9,259 bases of DNA from an uncultured bacterium (lineage in GTDB: Bacteria > CAIJMQ01). The stretch is taken from NCBI GenBank assembly GCA_903821905.1, contig CAIJMQ010000058.1, positions 1-9,259 on the forward strand, in the 5' to 3' direction. Below, in pieces: positions 1 through 6,167 of the stretch. The notes under the pieces were generated by a model that saw only the letters and a list, made by a program, of their open reading frames with translations, was not told where the DNA came from and ran no database searches. The translations under genes and the position numbers were made by a program. The first letter of the stretch is position 1. Every line of letters begins with the position of its first letter.

Positions 1-2
1 CT

Positions 3-2018
3 ACAGAAAAAACTACTGATATAAAAGCACGTATAAGTTTTCCTGAACCTGTATTTGATTTTGGTTCTGTATATCAGGGGGAAGAAATAACCCATGCTTT
101 TAAATTCCAAAATATAGGCGAAGATATTCTAAAAATTGATACAGTCCAAGCTTCTTGCGGCTGTTCAAAGGCGACAACATCCCAAAAAGAGATTGCACCA
201 GGGGAATTTGGTGAAATCGAGGCTGTATTCAACACAGCTGGATTTGAAGGCCAGCAGACAAAAATTATTCGCGTATCTTCAAATGACCCTATTAACCCTT
301 CCGTAGATCTAAAACTAGCAGGTACAGTAAAGTTGGAAGTTGAAATTAATCCAAGGTATATTCAATTGGGAGATGTTCCAAGACATTCGTGGGTTACCAA
401 GCAGATTGAAGTTATCCAAAGAGGAGAACAAGAACTCTTGATTGATCAAGTAACTACTGATAAAAAGTATATAAAAATAGAGAGTGTTGAGAAAAAGAAG
501 GTAGGGCAAAATGTTTATCTAATAAAAGTTTCTCTTAATGGCGATGCTCCCGTTGGTAACTTATTGAGCAGAATAGAAATCAGTACAAATCTAAAAAGGC
601 AAAAAAGAATTTTAATTGGAGTACAAGGACAGATTTTAGGAGATATCAAACTTTCCCCGGAACGGATAGCATTTAAAATCCCAACCGGCACAAAAAGGGT
701 TTTCCCGATTGTTCTCTCTGCAAAAGGCGACAATTTTGAAGTTATAAGAGTAGATAATGATATAAAGTATCTTGTTTCGCAGGTAATTACACTTGAGAAA
801 TTTAGAAAATATAGAATTGATTTTTCTATAGATGAAAAAGCTCCTAGCGGTGCAATTACCGGGAAGGTTAAGGTCTATACCAATTATCCAGGAGAGACTG
901 AGTTAACGATCCCTGTCTTGGGTTGGATAAATAATAAAACAATTGAAATCGGGTATTTTTTTGAAAGAGGTTGTTTAAAGTGTGAGCGTGTTTACCCCAT
1001 TCTGCAGTCAATAAAAGAAGAATTCCCAAGCGTTGTGCTTAAAGAGTATGACATTGAACCAAGAGAAAATTTGGAATTAAATGAAGAACTATGTGAAATT
1101 TATGGTGTTCCGGAAGATAAAAGAATGACAACTCCTACGATTTTTATAGGCAAGGACTTCTTAATAGGAGAATCAGTAACTAAGGAAAACCTCGTTGAAT
1201 TGATTAATAAGTATAAAGATGGCGCATCTTTACCTTTAAATGAAACAGCTAAAATGGGAGATGTTGCAGAAGAAAATGTCATGGACAGGTTCCGTTCATT
1301 TGGTGTCTTTGCCATAATAGGAGCGGGATTGCTTGATGGGTTTAATCCTTGTGCCTTTGCCACCATAATATTTTTTATTTCTTACCTCACAATCTTAAAA
1401 AGAAAGGGAAGAGAAATTATTCTTGTCGGGGCTGTCTTCACGATAGCTGTATTTATCACATATCTTTTACTTGGCATGGGCCTCTTTGAATTTTTAAAAT
1501 ATCTGTCCTTCCTAAAACATTTTATTAGAGTTGTGTACGGAGTTATGGCGATACTTACATTAATACTTGGAGTAATGAGTTTTATAGATTATTTAAAGTG
1601 CAGAAAAGGGCAATCTAGGGAAATACTACTGCAACTTCCTGCCTTTTTAAAGAATAAGATACATTCTACTATTAAAGAGCAGGCAGGCTTAAAAAGATAT
1701 GTTTTTGCAGCATTTATCACCGGGTTTATAGTATCAATCTTAGAATTGTCCTGTACAGGCCAAGTATATTTACCGACAATTGTTTATGCAATGGGTATTA
1801 GCAAGCTCAGGCTTGGTGCCTATATGTATCTTCTGGTCTACAATATCATGTTTATTTTGCCGCTTATAGTAATTTTTATACTGGCGTATTTTGGGACTAC
1901 TTCCATCCGATTAAGTGATGTCCTAGGGAAAAACATAGCGCTGATAAAACTTTTAACATCCATTCTGTTCTTTATCTTTGCGGCATTCTTAGCAATGATG
2001 ATTATAGTCCCGGTTTAG
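3..2018 (+). CDS. DUF1573-thioredoxin-CcdA/DsbD-like membrane redox protein, 5'-truncated by window edge
   Basis: The reading frame is open from base 3, so this is the C-terminal 671 residues of a longer protein; the TTG at 333 is internal. Numbering from the first visible codon, residues about 10-110 form a DUF1573 domain with its conserved Cys-Gly-Cys (C52, C54). Residues about 111-212 and 213-309 look like two further beta-sandwich repeats lacking that motif. Residues about 312-405 resemble thioredoxin, with C324-L-K-C327 and a cis-proline-type TTPT segment. From about 430 to the end come roughly six hydrophobic segments with NPC (C450) and SCTG (C584), matching the paired membrane cysteines of CcdA/DsbD. 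In that family, electrons pass from cytoplasmic thioredoxin across the membrane to extracytoplasmic thiols. I infer that this protein carries its own extracytoplasmic thioredoxin acceptor and DUF1573 modules. The N-terminus, and any signal peptide, is outside the window. The domain assignments are fairly secure; the substrate is unknown. Confidence 0.88.
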   Translation, partial: TEKTTDIKARISFPEPVFDFGSVYQGEEITHAFKFQNIGEDILKIDTVQASCGCSKATTSQKEIAPGEFGEIEAVFNTAGFEGQQTKIIRVSSNDPINPSVDLKLAGTVKLEVEINPRYIQLGDVPRHSWVTKQIEVIQRGEQELLIDQVTTDKKYIKIESVEKKKVGQNVYLIKVSLNGDAPVGNLLSRIEISTNLKRQKRILIGVQGQILGDIKLSPERIAFKIPTGTKRVFPIVLSAKGDNFEVIRVDNDIKYLVSQVITLEKFRKYRIDFSIDEKAPSGAITGKVKVYTNYPGETELTIPVLGWINNKTIEIGYFFERGCLKCERVYPILQSIKEEFPSVVLKEYDIEPRENLELNEELCEIYGVPEDKRMTTPTIFIGKDFLIGESVTKENLVELINKYKDGASLPLNETAKMGDVAEENVMDRFRSFGVFAIIGAGLLDGFNPCAFATIIFFISYLTILKRKGREIILVGAVFTIAVFITYLLLGMGLFEFLKYLSFLKHFIRVVYGVMAILTLILGVMSFIDYLKCRKGQSREILLQLPAFLKNKIHSTIKEQAGLKRYVFAAFITGFIVSILELSCTGQVYLPTIVYAMGISKLRLGAYMYLLVYNIMFILPLIVIFILAYFGTTSIRLSDVLGKNIALIKLLTSILFFIFAAFLAMMIIVPV

Positions 2019-2044
2019 AAATAAATTTATAAACTCTGCAAGGG

Positions 2045-2050
2045 AAGGAG
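2045..2050 (+). promoter_or_regulatory. Strong ribosome binding site of the flavodoxin-like gene
   Basis: AAGGAG lies seven bases before the ATG at 2058 and is one of the clearest Shine-Dalgarno sequences in the window. It fixes the start of the small flavoprotein. Only 39 bases separate this gene from the preceding membrane redox gene, which suggests co-transcription. Confidence 0.8.
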
Positions 2051-2057
2051 ATAAAAA

Positions 2058-2489
2058 ATGGCTAAAGTCCTTATAGTTTATTATTCCTTGGGTGGTAATA
2101 CAAAGATAGCAGCAGAAGCAATCCTAAAAGGTGCACAGGGGGTGGGGGCTAACGTTACGATTAAAAATGCCTTAAAAGCAAATGCCGATGATTTAATTGA
2201 CTGTGATGCTGTAGCCATTGGGACACCAGATTATTTTAGCTATATGGCAGGTGGTTTAAAGGATTTTTTTGACCGTGCCCTCTATTCTGTAGAGGGTAAA
2301 GTTACAGATAAACCATGTTTTGTCTTTGTGACACATGGAGGTGGCGGAAAAGCCGTTGAAAGTGTTGAGGAAATGTGTAAAAGATTTAAGTTTAAAGAAA
2401 TTGGCAAACCACTCTTAATAAAAGGCAAGCCGGATAGTAAAGCAGAGAAACAGCTTGAAGAAGCTGGTAGGAAACTGGCTAATTCGTAA
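2058..2489 (+). CDS. Flavodoxin-like FMN-binding protein
   Basis: This 143-residue protein has the flavodoxin fold signature. The N-terminal strand is followed by a phosphate-binding loop, S10-L-G-G-N-T15, like the S/T-x-T-G-x-T loop that holds the FMN phosphate. The second flavin loop is GTPDYFSYMAGG at 55-66, followed by the helix KDFFDR. A glycine-rich THGGGG at 92-97 occupies the third flavin-contact region. The length equals that of short-chain flavodoxins. No signal peptide is visible, so it is probably a cytoplasmic electron carrier or a small flavin oxidoreductase. It sits 39 bases after the DUF1573-thioredoxin-CcdA gene and 33 bases before mnmA, in an apparent redox/sulfur operon. 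Its electron donor and acceptor cannot be read from sequence. It could equally be a WrbA-like or flavodoxin-domain reductase. Confidence 0.87.
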   Translation: MAKVLIVYYSLGGNTKIAAEAILKGAQGVGANVTIKNALKANADDLIDCDAVAIGTPDYFSYMAGGLKDFFDRALYSVEGKVTDKPCFVFVTHGGGGKAVESVEEMCKRFKFKEIGKPLLIKGKPDSKAEKQLEEAGRKLANS

Positions 2490-2522
2490 GAATAGAAGCG
2501 TATCTCAATCTGTGTAATATCA

Positions 2523-3602
2523 ATGTCGAACAAGAAGAAAGTGGTTATCGCTATGAGCGGCGGCGTAGATTCTTCGGTTGCTGCCGGTTTATTGGTTAAA
2601 GCAAATTATGAAGTTATAGGAATAAGTTTAAAACTTTTTGATGTAGAGCAAGAAGAAAAAAGTCCTGGCTGTTGCGGTATTCAAGGTATAGAAGATGCCA
2701 GAACAGTATCAAAAAAACTTGGGATTCCCTTCTATGCAATTAATTACACAAAAAAATTTAGGGAAGAGGTTGTTAAGTATTTCTGTTCAGAGTACACAAA
2801 AGGGAGAACTCCCAACCCATGTATCATATGTAACAAGAAGATAAAATTTGGATATCTTCTTCAAAAAGCAAAAGAATTGGGCGCAGATTATATTGCGACA
2901 GGTCACTATGCTAAAGTTGATTATAACAAGGTGCTCCGCAGGTATATTTTGAGAAAAGGCAAAGACAAAAAGAGAGATCAATCGTATTTTTTGTTCTCTC
3001 TATCGCAGGAGCAGCTAAAACATACTCTTTTCCCGCTTGGTGATTACACGAAAGAGGAAGTCCGCAGCCTCGCGAAAGAATTCGGGTTAAATGTTCACAA
3101 TAAACGTGCAAGTCAGGATGTATGCTTTATCACGGATGCGGATTATCATAAATTTTTAAGAAAGCAGCTTAAGAATAAATGCCAGACAGGATTAATAGTA
3201 AGGACTAAAGGAGAAGAAGTTGGAAAACATCAAGGTATCGCTTTTTATACTATTGGTCAGAGAAAAGGGATAGGTTGTCATAGTAAACCAATGTATGTGA
3301 CTGGTATTGATAAGAAAAAGAATGTTATTGTAATAGGAGAAGAAAAAGAATTATACAAAGATTTCTTAATTGCAAAAGATGTAAATTGGATAGATAGGGA
3401 AAATTTAACAAAACCGTTAAAGATTACAGCCAGAATAAGATATAGAAACAAGGAAAATGAGGCTATTGTTTCTCCTTTTAAAAGAGGTTTAATTAAAGTA
3501 AAATTCACTAAACCGCAAAGAGCGATTACTTCCGGACAAGCTGTAGTGTTTTATAATAGAGATAAAGTTGTTGGCGGAGGTTGGATAAAAAATGAAGAAT
3601 AA
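2523..3602 (+). CDS. mnmA: tRNA-specific 2-thiouridylase MnmA
   Basis: MnmA activates U34 of the Lys, Glu and Gln tRNA anticodons with ATP and replaces the C2 oxygen with sulfur delivered by a persulfide relay from a cysteine desulfurase. The product is 359 residues, the normal family length. The PP-loop SGGVDSS is at 12-18, TGHYA at 126-130 and RDQSYFL at 151-157. The two functional cysteines are C100 (in NPCIIC) and C201 (in SQDVCFI). A further Cys, C103, completes a CxxC; in some family members these cysteines have been proposed to bind an iron-sulfur cluster rather than act only as persulfide carriers. The start agrees with the family N-terminus, although no good Shine-Dalgarno sequence precedes it. 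It is flanked by two flavodoxin-fold genes and its 3' end overlaps the next gene by 11 bases. Confidence 0.97.
   Translation: MSNKKKVVIAMSGGVDSSVAAGLLVKANYEVIGISLKLFDVEQEEKSPGCCGIQGIEDARTVSKKLGIPFYAINYTKKFREEVVKYFCSEYTKGRTPNPCIICNKKIKFGYLLQKAKELGADYIATGHYAKVDYNKVLRRYILRKGKDKKRDQSYFLFSLSQEQLKHTLFPLGDYTKEEVRSLAKEFGLNVHNKRASQDVCFITDADYHKFLRKQLKNKCQTGLIVRTKGEEVGKHQGIAFYTIGQRKGIGCHSKPMYVTGIDKKKNVIVIGEEKELYKDFLIAKDVNWIDRENLTKPLKITARIRYRNKENEAIVSPFKRGLIKVKFTKPQRAITSGQAVVFYNRDKVVGGGWIKNEE
3576..3580 (+). promoter_or_regulatory. Ribosome binding site embedded in the mnmA 3' end
   Basis: GGAGG lies 11 bases upstream of the ATG at 3592 and is encoded within the glycine codons of the MnmA C-terminal VGGGW segment. 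It supports translation of the overlapping flavoprotein gene from 3592, and implies that ribosomes finishing mnmA pass over the downstream initiation site. The spacing is slightly long. Confidence 0.55.
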
Positions 3603-4176
3603 CAAGCCGAAAAGAATAATCGGGATTTCCGGCAGCCCCAGAAGGCACGGGAACACGGAAATACTTTTAGATAGAGCTCTGGAAGTTGCTAAAAGAAAAG
3701 GAGCTAAAGTAAAGAAAATTTTTATCAATGAACTTAAGTTTTCCCCCTGCCAAGAATGCAAAAACATAAGAAAAGATGGGGTTTGTATTATCAGGGATGA
3801 CTGGCAAATATTGTGCTCGGAAATAGAAAAAGCAGATGGCATAATTCTTGCGTCTCCTATCTTTTTCGGGAGTGTTTCTGCGCAGACAAAGATGATGATA
3901 GACCGCTTCCAGTGTCTATGGCTTGCGAAGAACATATTCAAGACCTATAAAACAAAAAAGAGAAAAGCAGGTGCTTTCATATGCGTAGAGGCATCTAACA
4001 GAAAAGACTTTTTTATTAATGCAAAATCAATTGTGAGAAATTTCTTCACAACCATTGATACGGATTACAGGGGAGAACTCTTTTGCTCAGAGATTGATAA
4101 AAAGGGAACCGCAAGAGAACACCCGGAATGTCTAAAAAAAGCTTCCAATATAGGCAAGAGAATTCTATCTCTATAG
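3592..4176 (+). CDS. NADPH-dependent FMN reductase / iron-sulfur flavoprotein family protein
   Basis: This 194-residue flavodoxin-fold protein has the FMN-reductase family N-terminus ISGSPRRHGNTEILL (about 12-26) and the second flavin loop ASPIFFGSVSAQTKMMIDRF (87-106). Between them is a cysteine cluster, C53-x2-C56-x8-C65, followed by IIRDD. In the iron-sulfur flavoprotein branch this region usually has four closely spaced cysteines (Cx2Cx2Cx4-7C) binding a [4Fe-4S] cluster. Here the third position is Asn58, so only three remain; C75, C108, C131, C165 and C180 lie elsewhere. It is probably a cytoplasmic flavin oxidoreductase moving electrons from NAD(P)H or ferredoxin; the substrate is unknown. 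The start overlaps the mnmA stop by 11 bases in another frame, with GGAGG upstream, which implies translational coupling. Family assignment is firm, but cluster binding is doubtful. Confidence 0.88.
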   Translation: MKNNKPKRIIGISGSPRRHGNTEILLDRALEVAKRKGAKVKKIFINELKFSPCQECKNIRKDGVCIIRDDWQILCSEIEKADGIILASPIFFGSVSAQTKMMIDRFQCLWLAKNIFKTYKTKKRKAGAFICVEASNRKDFFINAKSIVRNFFTTIDTDYRGELFCSEIDKKGTAREHPECLKKASNIGKRILSL

Positions 4177-4194
4177 GAAACCTTTTAATTCCTG

Positions 4195-4206
4195 TGATAC
4201 AATAAT
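4195..4206 (+). promoter_or_regulatory. Candidate promoter -10 region for the ugd gene
   Basis: TGATACAAT (4195-4203) fits an extended -10 element (TG-N-TACAAT). An overlapping alternative, AATAAT (4201-4206), also matches the -10 consensus at five of six positions. No convincing -35 box lies 16-18 bases upstream. It sits 20-30 bases after the preceding gene and about 45 bases before the ugd start, where a new transcription unit would be expected. Four C residues follow directly. The call is tentative because AT-rich DNA yields such hexamers by chance. Confidence 0.4.
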
Positions 4207-4251
4207 CCCCATTAGAAATCTCTAAACTGTAAAAAGCGAGGGGTCATAACA

Positions 4252-5547
4252 ATGAAAATAGCGGTTATTGGTTCAGGGCATGTCGGATTAGTTACGGGGG
4301 CATGCTTTGCCGAGCTTGGCAATGAAGTAATATGTGTGGACCATGACAAGAAAAAACTCCGTATGTTTGAAAACGGTGAAATACCTTTCTATGAGCCCGG
4401 ATTAGATAGGTTAGTTCATGCAAATTTAACTGAAGGACGACTTTCTTTTTCCGGTGATACAAATAGCGCAGTTTCAGCTTCTAAGGTTATATTCATATGC
4501 GTTGGCACGCCTTCCTTAAAAACAGGAGAAGTAGATATGTCAGCGATTGAGAAAAGTGCCTGCCAAATTGCAAAGTCGCTTAATAACTATAAACTAATCG
4601 TGGAGAAATCTACTGTTCCGGTTGAAACAGGCCAGTGGTTATTGAAAACTTTAGAGAAAAAGGCACCAAAGGGAGCAGATTTTGATGTTGCCTCTAATCC
4701 TGAATTCTTAAGAGAAGGGTCCGCCATTCATGATTTTATGCATCCCGACAGGATTATCATCGGCGTGTCCTCAGAAAAAGCGGCCTCTTCCCTTGTCCAT
4801 CTTTACTCTTCCTTAAATGCCCCTATTCTAATTACAGATATTAAATCAGCGGAACTAATCAAACATGCTTCTAATTCATTTCTTGCTATGAAAATATCGT
4901 TTATTAATGCGATAGCTGATATATGCGAAAAAACAGGTGCAGACATTTTGAGAGTGGCTAAAGGAATGGGGCTTGACGAGCGTATTGGTCATGATTTTTT
5001 GAATGCAGGGATTGGATACGGCGGCTCTTGTTTCCCGAAAGACGTATCGGCTTTTATCAATATAGCGAAAAAGTTAGGTTGTGACTTTAAACTGCTTGAA
5101 GAAGTCAGGGGTATAAATGAAAAACGAAGTATTCATTTTGTGAAAAGAGTGGATAAACTCCTCGGAGGGATTAAGAATAAAACAATAGCTATTTGGGGAT
5201 TATCTTTTAAACCAGATACCGACGACATAAGAGAGGCTCCCGCTGTATATATTATTAAAGAACTAATGAAGAAAAAAGTAAAAAATATTCGCGCTTATGA
5301 CCCAAAAGCTATGGATAACATCAAAAATATATATCCCAACATCTCGTATTGTAACTCTCCTTACGAAGCAGCTAAAGGCGCCCATGCTGTACTTGTTCTT
5401 ACGGAGTGGAAAGATTTCAAACATTTGGATTTATTAAAAATCAAGTCATCTCTTAAAAAACCGATAATAGCAGACGGCAGAAATCTATATGATCCTGGCA
5501 AAATGAAGCGGATGGGTTTCCAGTATATAGCTGTTGGAAGAGTATGA
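4252..5547 (+). CDS. ugd: UDP-glucose 6-dehydrogenase
   Basis: The enzyme oxidises UDP-glucose to UDP-glucuronate with two NAD+ per turn, supplying precursors for capsule, exopolysaccharide or lipopolysaccharide. The protein is 431 residues, typical of the family. The N-terminal Rossmann motif GSGHVG is at 7-12. CVGTPS (83-88), EKSTVPVETG (118-127) and NPEFLREGSA (149-158) are standard family blocks. K204 in ELIKHASN and the catalytic thiol C260 in GGSCFPKD complete the active site. The C-terminal domain carries the WGLSFKPDTDDIREAP motif. The start has GCGAGGGG about eight bases upstream. The next gene overlaps the stop by four bases. The related UDP-ManNAc and GDP-mannose dehydrogenases are less likely, given the NPEFLREGSAIHDF and GIGYGGSCFPKD forms. 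Confidence 0.95.
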   Translation: MKIAVIGSGHVGLVTGACFAELGNEVICVDHDKKKLRMFENGEIPFYEPGLDRLVHANLTEGRLSFSGDTNSAVSASKVIFICVGTPSLKTGEVDMSAIEKSACQIAKSLNNYKLIVEKSTVPVETGQWLLKTLEKKAPKGADFDVASNPEFLREGSAIHDFMHPDRIIIGVSSEKAASSLVHLYSSLNAPILITDIKSAELIKHASNSFLAMKISFINAIADICEKTGADILRVAKGMGLDERIGHDFLNAGIGYGGSCFPKDVSAFINIAKKLGCDFKLLEEVRGINEKRSIHFVKRVDKLLGGIKNKTIAIWGLSFKPDTDDIREAPAVYIIKELMKKKVKNIRAYDPKAMDNIKNIYPNISYCNSPYEAAKGAHAVLVLTEWKDFKHLDLLKIKSSLKKPIIADGRNLYDPGKMKRMGFQYIAVGRV

Positions 5548-5864
5548 ATACAAAATTATTCTATTCTATCCAAGAAGTAAGCGAATATACCCAGGTGCCA
5601 CCTTATACAATTCGCTATTGGGAGAGGCAGCATAATCTTATTCATCCCGAAAAGGATTCTCGTGGCAGAAGAAGATATAGCTATGCTGATTTAGAGTTAA
5701 TAAAAAGGATAAAAGAGTTAATATATGATAAAAAATATAAGGCTAAAGGTATAAAAGATAAGATTAAAGAAGGCGGGAAAGAAGAGAATTTAGAAACAAT
5801 TAAGGATACAATGAATCTAGTGAAAAAAGAACTTGAGTCAATACTGGAAATAGTCAATAGATAA
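5544..5864 (+). CDS. Small MerR-family transcriptional regulator
   Basis: This 106-residue protein begins with a MerR-type winged helix-turn-helix. The helix-turn-helix spans about residues 7-26, with the recognition segment TIRYWERQ at 22-29. The wing contains the run GRRRYSYADL at 41-50. A lysine-rich helical stretch and a short C-terminal coiled-coil (about 79-105), probably a dimerisation helix, follow. There is no ligand-binding domain and no metal-binding cysteine, so it is not a metal sensor of the classic MerR or CueR type. Its ATG overlaps the ugd stop in an ATGA arrangement and GGAAGAG stands just upstream, so it is translated with ugd. It ends 28 bases before tRNA-Pro. Whether it regulates ugd, itself or something else cannot be told. 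Confidence 0.88.
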   Translation: MNTKLFYSIQEVSEYTQVPPYTIRYWERQHNLIHPEKDSRGRRRYSYADLELIKRIKELIYDKKYKAKGIKDKIKEGGKEENLETIKDTMNLVKKELESILEIVNR

Positions 5865-5892
5865 AAAAGAAATTCAAGGTTTAATATTTTAA

Positions 5893-5970
5893 CGGGGCGT
5901 GGCGCAGCTTGGCTAGCGCGCTTGAATGGGGTTCAAGAGGTCGCTGGTTCGAATCCAGTCGCCCCGACCA
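5893..5970 (+). tRNA. tRNA-Pro (anticodon GGG), CCA encoded
   Basis: A complete cloverleaf can be folded by hand. The acceptor stem CGGGGCG (5893-5899) pairs with CGCCCCG (5960-5966). The D stem is GCGC/GCGC around the loop AGCTTGGCTA. The anticodon stem CTTGA/TCAAG encloses the loop ATGGGGT, with anticodon GGG at 5928-5930. The T arm is GCTGG-TTCGAAT-CCAGT. Discriminator A5967 is followed by an encoded CCA. The C1-G72 pair and G37 fit bacterial proline tRNAs. It reads the proline codon CCC (and CCT by wobble). It lies 28 bases after the merR-type gene and directly abuts the rpmH promoter. No separate promoter could be identified, so it may be transcribed with ugd and the regulator and then processed. 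Confidence 0.97.
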
Positions 5971-5971
5971 A

Positions 5972-6001
5972 TTGACGATTATGTCGGGGTTATCTTATAA
6001 T
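5972..6001 (+). promoter_or_regulatory. Near-consensus sigma70-type promoter of the rpmH-yidD-yidC operon
   Basis: TTGACG (5972-5977, five of six consensus bases) and TATAAT (5996-6001, perfect) are separated by 18 bases. Transcription would begin near 6008, giving a leader of about 20 bases that holds the rpmH ribosome binding site. The -35 box begins two bases after the last A of the tRNA CCA. The discriminator just after the -10 is CCCC; in well-studied bacteria, GC-rich discriminators mark promoters of the translation apparatus that respond to ppGpp. This is the strongest promoter match seen in the window. Confidence 0.82.
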
Positions 6002-6005
6002 CCCC
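5986..6005. repeat. Imperfect inverted repeat overlapping the rpmH -10 box
   Basis: GGGGTTAT (5986-5993) can pair with ATAA-T-CCCC (5997-6005) around a three-base loop, with one bulged T. The right arm contains most of the -10 hexamer. It lies upstream of the predicted start of transcription, so it would form an RNA hairpin only in transcripts reading through from the tRNA. It may be an operator, a processing element or chance. There is no U-tract, so it does not look like a terminator. Confidence 0.35.
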
Positions 6006-6026
6006 ACTAATTGAAAAGGAGAGAAG

Positions 6027-6164
6027 ATGCCTAAAAGAACTTATCAACCATCTAAAAGAAGAAGAAAAAGAGTGCACGGTTTCATGAGAAGGTCAAAGAC
6101 TAAAAATGGCAGAAAGGTTTTAGCCAGAAGGAGAAAGAAAGGGAGAAAGAGAATTTCAATATAA
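6027..6164 (+). CDS. rpmH: Large ribosomal subunit protein bL34
   Basis: This is a 45-residue, extremely basic protein. The N-terminus [19 protein letters not shown], the central [21 protein letters not shown] and the C-terminal KRIS match bL34 throughout, at the normal length. bL34 binds 23S rRNA in the large ribosomal subunit. The start is preceded by AAGGAG (6016-6021) with a five-base spacer, and the gene is first in the operon behind the promoter at 5972-6001. The stop is only three bases from the start of yidD. In most bacteria rnpA follows immediately; here it does not. Confidence 0.97.
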   Translation: MPKRTYQPSKRRRKRVHGFMRRSKTKNGRKVLARRRKKGRKRISI

Positions 6165-6167
6165 GTC

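Noticed and set aside
2013-2034. Near-palindromic AT-rich stretch spanning the stop codon of the first gene (GTTTA...TAAAC with AAAT/ATTT inside)
   Set aside because: It has only AT pairs apart from the ends, a loop too short to fold fully, a central mismatch and no U-tract. It is easily produced by chance in AT-rich DNA.
3489-3941. 150-codon open frame on the minus strand
   Set aside because: It runs antisense across the mnmA/flavoprotein junction, both of which are clear genes. Its translation shows no family features and no start context.
4175-4193. AGGAA/TTCCT hairpin at the end of the FMN-reductase-like gene, as a possible terminator
   Set aside because: The stem is only five base pairs with a nine-base loop, it overlaps the stop codon, and no T-run follows.
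5833-5887. Possible promoter for tRNA-Pro (TTGAGT near 5833, TAATAT at 5882-5887)
   Set aside because: The hexamers are not correctly spaced from each other. TAATAT lies too close to the mature 5' end of the tRNA to leave room for a normal start.
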